A stretch of 64,000 bases of DNA. Origin: Dryocosmus kuriphilus. Its lineage: Eukaryota > Arthropoda > Insecta > Hymenoptera > Cynipidae. The notes under the pieces are model-generated. The model saw only the letters and a program-made list of their open reading frames with translations, was not told the DNA's origin and did not search any database. A program made the translations under genes and the position numbers. Shown here piece after piece: positions 59,122 to 64,000 of the stretch. The stretch lies in contig CM076195.1 in the NCBI GenBank assembly GCA_038277395.1, positions 19,988,327 through 20,052,326 on the forward strand, read 5' to 3'. Position 1 is the stretch's first letter. Each line of letters opens with the position of its first letter.

Positions 59122-59448
59122 ATATATATAGGTATGTGTGTATATATATATATATGTATGTGTGTATCAAGGTACGTTGTTGTTTGAAGACCAGGGAAAA
59201 AATTTGTTTGTTGGGATCGTACCAATTACGTACCAGGAACGTGTTCTTAGGTACGTTCCCGGTACGCGGCGGCTACCTTACAAGCATCCAATTGGGAACG
59301 TTCCAACAACGATATTTTTGCTACGTAAGCGGACATTTTCGCCCAAGCCGGTACGTTCCTGCTACGATTGTCGCCGTACCACTTACGGTACCAAAGTACC
59401 AAAAAACAGGTGGCGGGTACGTACCGGCCTCGATCAATGTTAACTGGG
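58781..59448. mobile_element. 668-base near-perfect palindromic foldback
   Basis: It starts CCCAGTTAACATTGATCGAG and ends with the exact complement. The arms are about 285 bases each. By eye I find one mismatch outside the microsatellite border (cgcgacc against the complement of ggtggcg). The centre is a (TA)n/(TG)n microsatellite of about 90 bases. The arms are rich in ggtacgt/acgtacc words. The similar reading frames on both strands are the two arms read in opposite directions. Confidence 0.95.
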
Positions 59449-60822
59449 TTGTACTCTAGCTTCATGTTGCTTGCGTTTGGATGTTTGTTTAAAGAAGCGA
59501 TGATTATAAATGTAAGTGCAAGTGCAATAATTACAATATAATTAACTAATACAGTAATCACAATAATGATATGAAACTACAATGATAAAACCGATTCTTC
59601 AAACAATTATACATCCAAATATACATCATGTTGTGTGCACTTCTTTGGAGGTTATGCTTGTTATGCAGATTCTAATAGTAACAATAAAGTGATTTTTTAG
59701 TAATAAATATTTGCTTTAGATTTCTTTAAAAAATTATATCTTAAATTTCTCGCTAATTAATTTTGAATTAATTAATTAATTAATTTAAAGCATGAAAGCT
59801 TTCTCGAAATTTTCTATTCACATGAGGCGTCATGACTTTTATACAGGTACGCGTATAAAAATTCAACTAATGCATACCCCGTTTATCTGAAATTGCAGGT
59901 ATTCAAATAAAAAAGCATGCGCTGGCTTGCCGGCTTGATACACAATAGGCACTTTTTTACGGTCTACCGAAACTTAGCGCTCACAGAGTTAGCGTTTTAC
60001 GCTCTTACAAAGTCTTCACATATACAAACGCTTCATAGGCACAGTTACGCACGCTTCATAGAGTGAACTAGATAGGGAAGGGAGGGAAGACGCTGGATGA
60101 CGCCTAGGCTAAAACCATAGAGGTGAAACTGATGAATTCAGGCGTATTTCCAGTCTTCATCCTTATGTGACAGTGCTCCGCGCGAGAATTCAAAACATGG
60201 CGAATATTTGCCCTAGTAATTCCGGGCTAGTCGTCTTAAAAAATTTAAGAAAAAAAATATATCGTACATTTCATCGAAATTATTGTATAATTATCGTACC
60301 TTTTTGTACGATAATTGTATATCGTACATTACTCAAAATTATCGTACATGTACGATAATTTTCGCACGTCTGGCAACACTTCACTTCACAGAATCCTGTA
60401 ACGTTCCCGGCAAGATCTAGGCAGGTTTAGGGTAGGTTATGTTAGAGTTCCTCAAGGGAGAGTTGAGACGGTTTACCCCCTCCACTCTGCTTTTAGACGA
60501 ACCGGAATCGGAAGTTGTCGAAGGAGCGCTAAAATTCAAAATATAAAGTTATTTTGGCAAAAGTGTTTATCTTCTAGAAAAGTCATAGAATTTACGTAAA
60601 AATTTCTGTTTTTTATTGATTTCCGTTACCCAATTTTATTATATTAAAATTTTTTGTCGTTTTGAGGCCGGATATGAATCGAATATGTCGTTTATAATAT
60701 TGAGTGCTTGAGGTTATATTAACCTGATTAACCTAACCTTCGCGCTGACGTTGACAGACGTTGACTGTGTTTGCTTTAGTTTGCACTTTACGCAAGAAAG
60801 TCGATAAAAACATGTAATAATT

Positions 60823-61056
60823 GTGGCTTGCTATATTTTATACTGCAACAATTGTTGTTGCAAAAGTATTCGTTCAAAGGTTTTTCCGAAGAATGAAAAG
60901 CTTCGCGAATTGTGGCTGCAAAATATTAATCGACAGGATTGGATACCAACATGCACAGCAGTCACTCCAAGCTGTGCAAGTGATGCGGAATTAGATTCTA
61001 GTGGAGGAAATCTTTCAAACACCTTAGTTGTGGAGCCACAGGAAATGTTAATATAA
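60823..61056 (+). pseudogene. THAP-like zinc finger fragment
   Basis: The frame shows ACYILYCNN followed by KVFPKNEKLRELWLQNINRQ and DWIPT, the first half of a THAP (C2CH) DNA-binding domain as found in P-element transposases and host THAP proteins. The expected C-x-x-HF second half is missing; after WIPT the sequence becomes low complexity. The frame has no ATG at its start, so this is probably one exon or a decayed copy. It sits inside the 56906-63309 inverted repeats. Confidence 0.55.
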
Positions 61057-61139
61057 AAAGAATGCCTATGAAGTGTGTAAAGGAGTCTTTAAAGTATTTA
61101 ATAATACCGCGGTAAACATATAGTTACTATTATATTGAA

Positions 61140-61602
61140 TTTTTCAGTAACAGTTTCCCTCCAAGTTTCTATTCGCGACACCTCTTTATGGAGATTTTGG
61201 ACCAAGGGGTCCTGGAGATTTTGGACTAAGGAGTAAAGGATTCTCGGGTCCTAGGGGAGATACGCCCTTCGATCAGCGCAATCAAGGAGATTCCTGGAAC
61301 CCTGAGACGCATGATGAGGAATGTTAACCGCAAGAGAGAGTGCACTCAACGCGGATGCGGATGCAGATCCTAATCTTCCTGCTCCACAAACTCAGCCCGA
61401 TATGCAAAATCCACCTCCAGAGGAAAATAATCAGCAAAATGATCCACCTGCCGTTGTTCCGCTTATCGAACAGTCTCCCTCTAAGTTTCCATCCGAGGCA
61501 CCTCTTCATGGAAATCAGGTGCTTGATGACATACAAAATCATATCGATGGGTCTTCAATTGCAAATGTAGCTTCTTCTGATCACAATTTTGTAGTAGAAT
61601 AA
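61140..61602 (+). CDS. Low-complexity frame, possible exon of the THAP-type gene
   Basis: A 93-codon frame rich in P, N, Q and D (NPPPEENNQQNDPPAVVPLI) ends at 61602, followed at once by aaaaggtacgt, a possible splice donor. Within it the phrase aagttt(c)ccatccgaggcacctcttcatgg repeats, diverged, an earlier copy at 61158-61188. A matching exon-like stretch with a consensus acceptor (ttttag at about 62443-62448) lies at 62449-62582 and reads SPTDGAWIADSNSDTATT in one phase. No function is recognised. It may be the acidic middle of a transposon protein. Confidence 0.35.
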
Positions 61603-61649
61603 AAGGTACGTTTCGTCGTAAAATATTGCTATCAAATTTCCATTGTTAG

Positions 61650-62300
61650 GAAATTTCAAAAAATCGAAATTTTTATTAAGAAAATATTGTAAAACTTCCT
61701 AAGTTTATGAATTTGTGAATTCATAAAGATTGCTAAATTTCTTGTAAAAAATACTTACAATATTTTAAAAATTCTAATTTTTTTATTAGGACAATATTAT
61801 AAAAATTAAATTGCTGATTTTCTAAATAATTCAATCCTAAAAGTTTTCAATTTTCTTCTAAGAAACTTAGAAAATTAAAAAGAATCTAAACCTTTTGTTT
61901 AGACAATATTGTGATAATTCGTAAGTTTTCTGAATTTCTTAATTTCTAAATATTCCTAATTTTTTTTTTAAGAAACGTAGAAAATTTTAAAGAAAATCTG
62001 AATTTTTTATTCTAAAAATATTGCAAAAATTTCTTTATTTTCTAAATTTCTATAGGCTTTTAAATTTCTTCCGAAAAACTCAGAAGGTCTAAAAAAATCC
62101 AAGTATTTTATTTATTATAAAATAAAACAAAACGTTTTTATTTTTTACAATTTCTTTTAAAAAGTTAGAAAATTCTTACAAAATCAAAAAGCCTTCTAAG
62201 TTTTTTTGCAAGGAAACGTAGAAAATTGTAAAAAAAATCTAAATTTTCTATCCAGGATATATTTTTAAAATTTCTTGATTTTATAACAAATTTTATAACA
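61650..62300. repeat. AT-rich imperfect tandem repeat
   Basis: Words such as aagaaac(g/t)tagaaaatt.taaa and aaatctaaattttctat recur every 75-110 bases. The flanking phrases aaaggtacgtttcgtcg (61602) and aaaaggtacgttttgtcg (62300) are also duplicates. Confidence 0.65.
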
Positions 62301-63309
62301 AAAGGTACGTTTTGTCGTTCCATTGCAACTCATTAAATACCTGTATTGGAAATGATTAGTACTATTTTTGCAATTATGATGCCAGTAAAGCTTCTTTTTG
62401 CAATAATGATGTATTAAATTAAATATTTATATATTTATATTCATTTTAGGAACAGAAACTTCGAGATCTTGAAACCAAGTCACCGACTGATGGGGCTTGG
62501 ATTGCTGACAGTAACTCAGACACTGCAACCACGTTGGATAATAATAAATTTGAGAAGTTATTCCTTAAGCAACAAAAGTAAATTGATTACCTAAAGAAAT
62601 AAGACTGCGCCAAGTTAAAAAAGAAAAAATACAATTGGAAAGGAATCAACACACTGTCTATAAAACTATTTTAAATATGGTTTATTTGTACAAGATCAAA
62701 TACAAAATTTATGATTAGTCTACAAGGAGATAAGAAAAACCTAAAACCAAAGAAATGGTCGAAGAATACAATTAAAAAATTCTTACGCTTGAAATTCAAT
62801 CCGTTTCTATGTCGTTATCCTGTGTGTTTGACAACGTCAAACATAACCTCAAAATAATTAAAAAATGGAATACAATATTTGCATAAAAAGCACTAGAGAA
62901 TCATGAAATGTGCAAAATCTCGCAGGATTCTGCCTAAAACTGCATTAGTTTACTATTAACAACTTTGCTTTATTCAAATTGCTTCATGGGAAAATAATAA
63001 AATCATGATAAATAAATTTAAAAATTACTTTAAATCTTGACAATTTCCGCAAAAATCAATCCTAAAGACGTAATTTGATAAATTTAGTGTTCTTCAAAGT
63101 TTTTTACTGATAAATAATTATGTTAAAAACGATAATAAAAAAAATATTTTTGAACGGAACTAGACGGAATTAAATAAATGAAAACTATGAATAGAAAATA
63201 TTAGGACAGACGTTACTGCCGCTGGAGAATTGAAGGAAATTAAAATTCTGACAAATCTATTGTTCCCCTGCAGATTGGAGCATGGTGGGAAAATCAGGTT
63301 TTAAATAAG

Positions 63310-64000
63310 AGTAGATGTACAAGGGGGTTTCTAATCCAAGATCCCTGTTACCGGCAGTTACCGACATCGAGAGCTAAAGCGGTTCATGTCCGCGCTAAGC
63401 ATCTAGCCGGTGTGACGTCAGTAATTAAATAATACGCGATTGTTAAACATGAATTTTGCATAAACAAATCTCTCTCTCTCTACTCCTCTCTCTCTTTCTC
63501 CTATGCCACGTGTCAAGAGGATATAATAAAGTAATTATGTGACAAGAATTTGACAGCGCATGTGTAAGAGATGGAATGAGGCATTACTAATTGATATAAT
63601 TTATTGCTTCCGTAATGCGTTAAAACAAAATTTAAAAGTAATAACAGAAAAAAATTCAAACATACAATCACCCAATTATCAAAAGCATGTACCAACAAGT
63701 GTAGCATTTTATTTACAATGTAATTATGATGATCACTCATTGTCTGAGCTTACAGTTAATCAAGGGGAAGATTGTATAAAATGGTTTATGACAGAATTAA
63801 AACGAGTGTCTGATGAAGTAGATTCTCGTATTAAAAAATATTATCCCAATGTACACTTTAACATTGCAACAAGAGCGAGAATTTCAAACGGCAAAAAATT
63901 GTCACATTTTTGAAAAACCTTTTTCAAATGATGGTGAAATTAAACTTCGCGATCATGATCATTTCACTGGTAAATATCGCGGTGCAAGTCATCCGGGTTG
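63310..64000 (+). mobile_element. Second Polinton, internally deleted, left end
   Basis: It starts AGTAGATGTACAAGGGGG and follows the left terminal repeat of the first element to about 63640, equal to 14604-14931. It then jumps straight to polB DNA equal to 17625 onwards. About 2.7 kb of terminal repeat, promoter and N-terminal polB is missing. It runs off the window. Confidence 0.92.
63646..64000 (+). pseudogene. PolB fragment of the second Polinton
   Basis: Closely matches 17627-17980 of the first copy, from IQSPNYQKHVPTSV onwards. Differences seen are a 3-base in-frame insertion (DDHSLS against DDSLS), a one-base insertion near 63826 that shifts the frame and ends it at 63913, and a Cys-to-Phe change at the first zinc cysteine (cacatttttg against cacatttgtg). 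The polymerase N terminus and exonuclease motif are deleted. Confidence 0.9.

Larger units (their letters stand above)
57483..60378. mobile_element. Nested element with GTGTTGCCAGA ends
   Basis: GTGTTGCCAGA (57483) and TCTGGCAACAC (60368-60378) face each other, each followed inwards by gaaaattatcgtac-type sequence (57528; 60340-60360). Beyond that the arms are poorly matched. No coding capacity is seen between them; the two small hairpin elements and the 668-base palindrome lie inside. Confidence 0.5.
56906..63309. mobile_element. Putative element bounded by ~370-base inverted repeats
   Basis: 56906-57293 and 62949-63309 are inverted copies (outer cttatttaaaacctgatt; inner tttgaataaaaccaacttg...). 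They enclose 5.7 kb containing a THAP-like exon, putative further exons and several nested inverted-repeat elements. The right end touches the start of the second Polinton exactly. It may be one long-TIR transposon with a THAP-type protein, or simply two inverted copies of a repeat. Confidence 0.55.

Noticed and set aside
58719..59459. Two similar 'proteins' of 150-168 aa on opposite strands
   Set aside because: They are the two arms of one palindrome read in opposite directions through a TA microsatellite.
1..64000. tRNA or rRNA genes
   Set aside because: I saw no cloverleaf with A/B boxes or rRNA-like conserved block; a tRNAscan or Infernal run would be needed to exclude degenerate copies.

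Overview
This window looks like repeat-rich, AT-rich nuclear DNA of an arthropod, most likely an insect. The evidence is spliced transposase genes, a Polinton/Maverick of the insect type, mariner, several hAT elements, a Ty3/gypsy relic and foldback elements, with no bacterial gene organisation. The species cannot be told from the sequence. I recognise no host housekeeping gene. Nearly everything identifiable is mobile DNA, mostly broken, and often one element sits inside another. A 500-base assembly gap lies at 40848-41347.

Region by region. 1-7.2 kb: a minus-strand gypsy-like retroelement with degenerate LTRs. It keeps the connection and RNase H part of RT, a second RNase H of cellular RNase H1 type, and the zinc-finger end of a truncated integrase. 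7.2-14.6 kb: no genes; minisatellites and one copy of a dispersed repeat with GC-rich hairpins. 14.6-30.8 kb: an almost full-length but degenerate Polinton of about 16.2 kb with long, structurally unequal terminal inverted repeats. It encodes DNA polymerase B, a DDE integrase with chromodomain, a packaging ATPase, an adenain-like protease, capsid and penton jelly-roll proteins, a phospholipase A2/core protein and several conserved proteins of unknown role. 31.0-38.1 kb: a spliced minus-strand hAT gene split near its C terminus by a 4-kb DNA transposon with about 840-base terminal inverted repeats. That transposon encodes a DUF7869-like protein and is flanked by AATT duplications. 39-43.9 kb: minisatellites, a block related to the 5-kb region, the gap and unassigned DNA. 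43.9-47.5 kb: a 3.6-kb foldback element whose arms are built of about 150-base tandem units. 47.6-52.3 kb: a mariner element split by a 3.4-kb insertion containing 1.1-kb direct repeats. 52.7-55.3 kb: a TTAA-flanked foldback carrying a nested small element and a nested hAT. 56.9-63.3 kb: a pair of about 370-base inverted repeats enclosing a THAP-like fragment, further nested inverted-repeat elements and a very young 668-base palindrome. 63.3-64 kb: the start of a second, internally deleted Polinton.

The Polinton genes form the only integrated system here. Polymerase and integrase would copy and insert the element. ATPase, protease, capsid, penton and PLA2/core protein would build and mature a virion. 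Most of these frames carry a frameshift, a stop or both, so this copy should not work as it stands. The least described items are the long-TIR transposon with the DUF7869-like gene, the gypsy relic with two RNase H domains, the tandem-repeat insertion inside mariner, and the foldback elements. All calls come from reading the sequence by eye. Family names rest on remembered motifs, and no database search was run.
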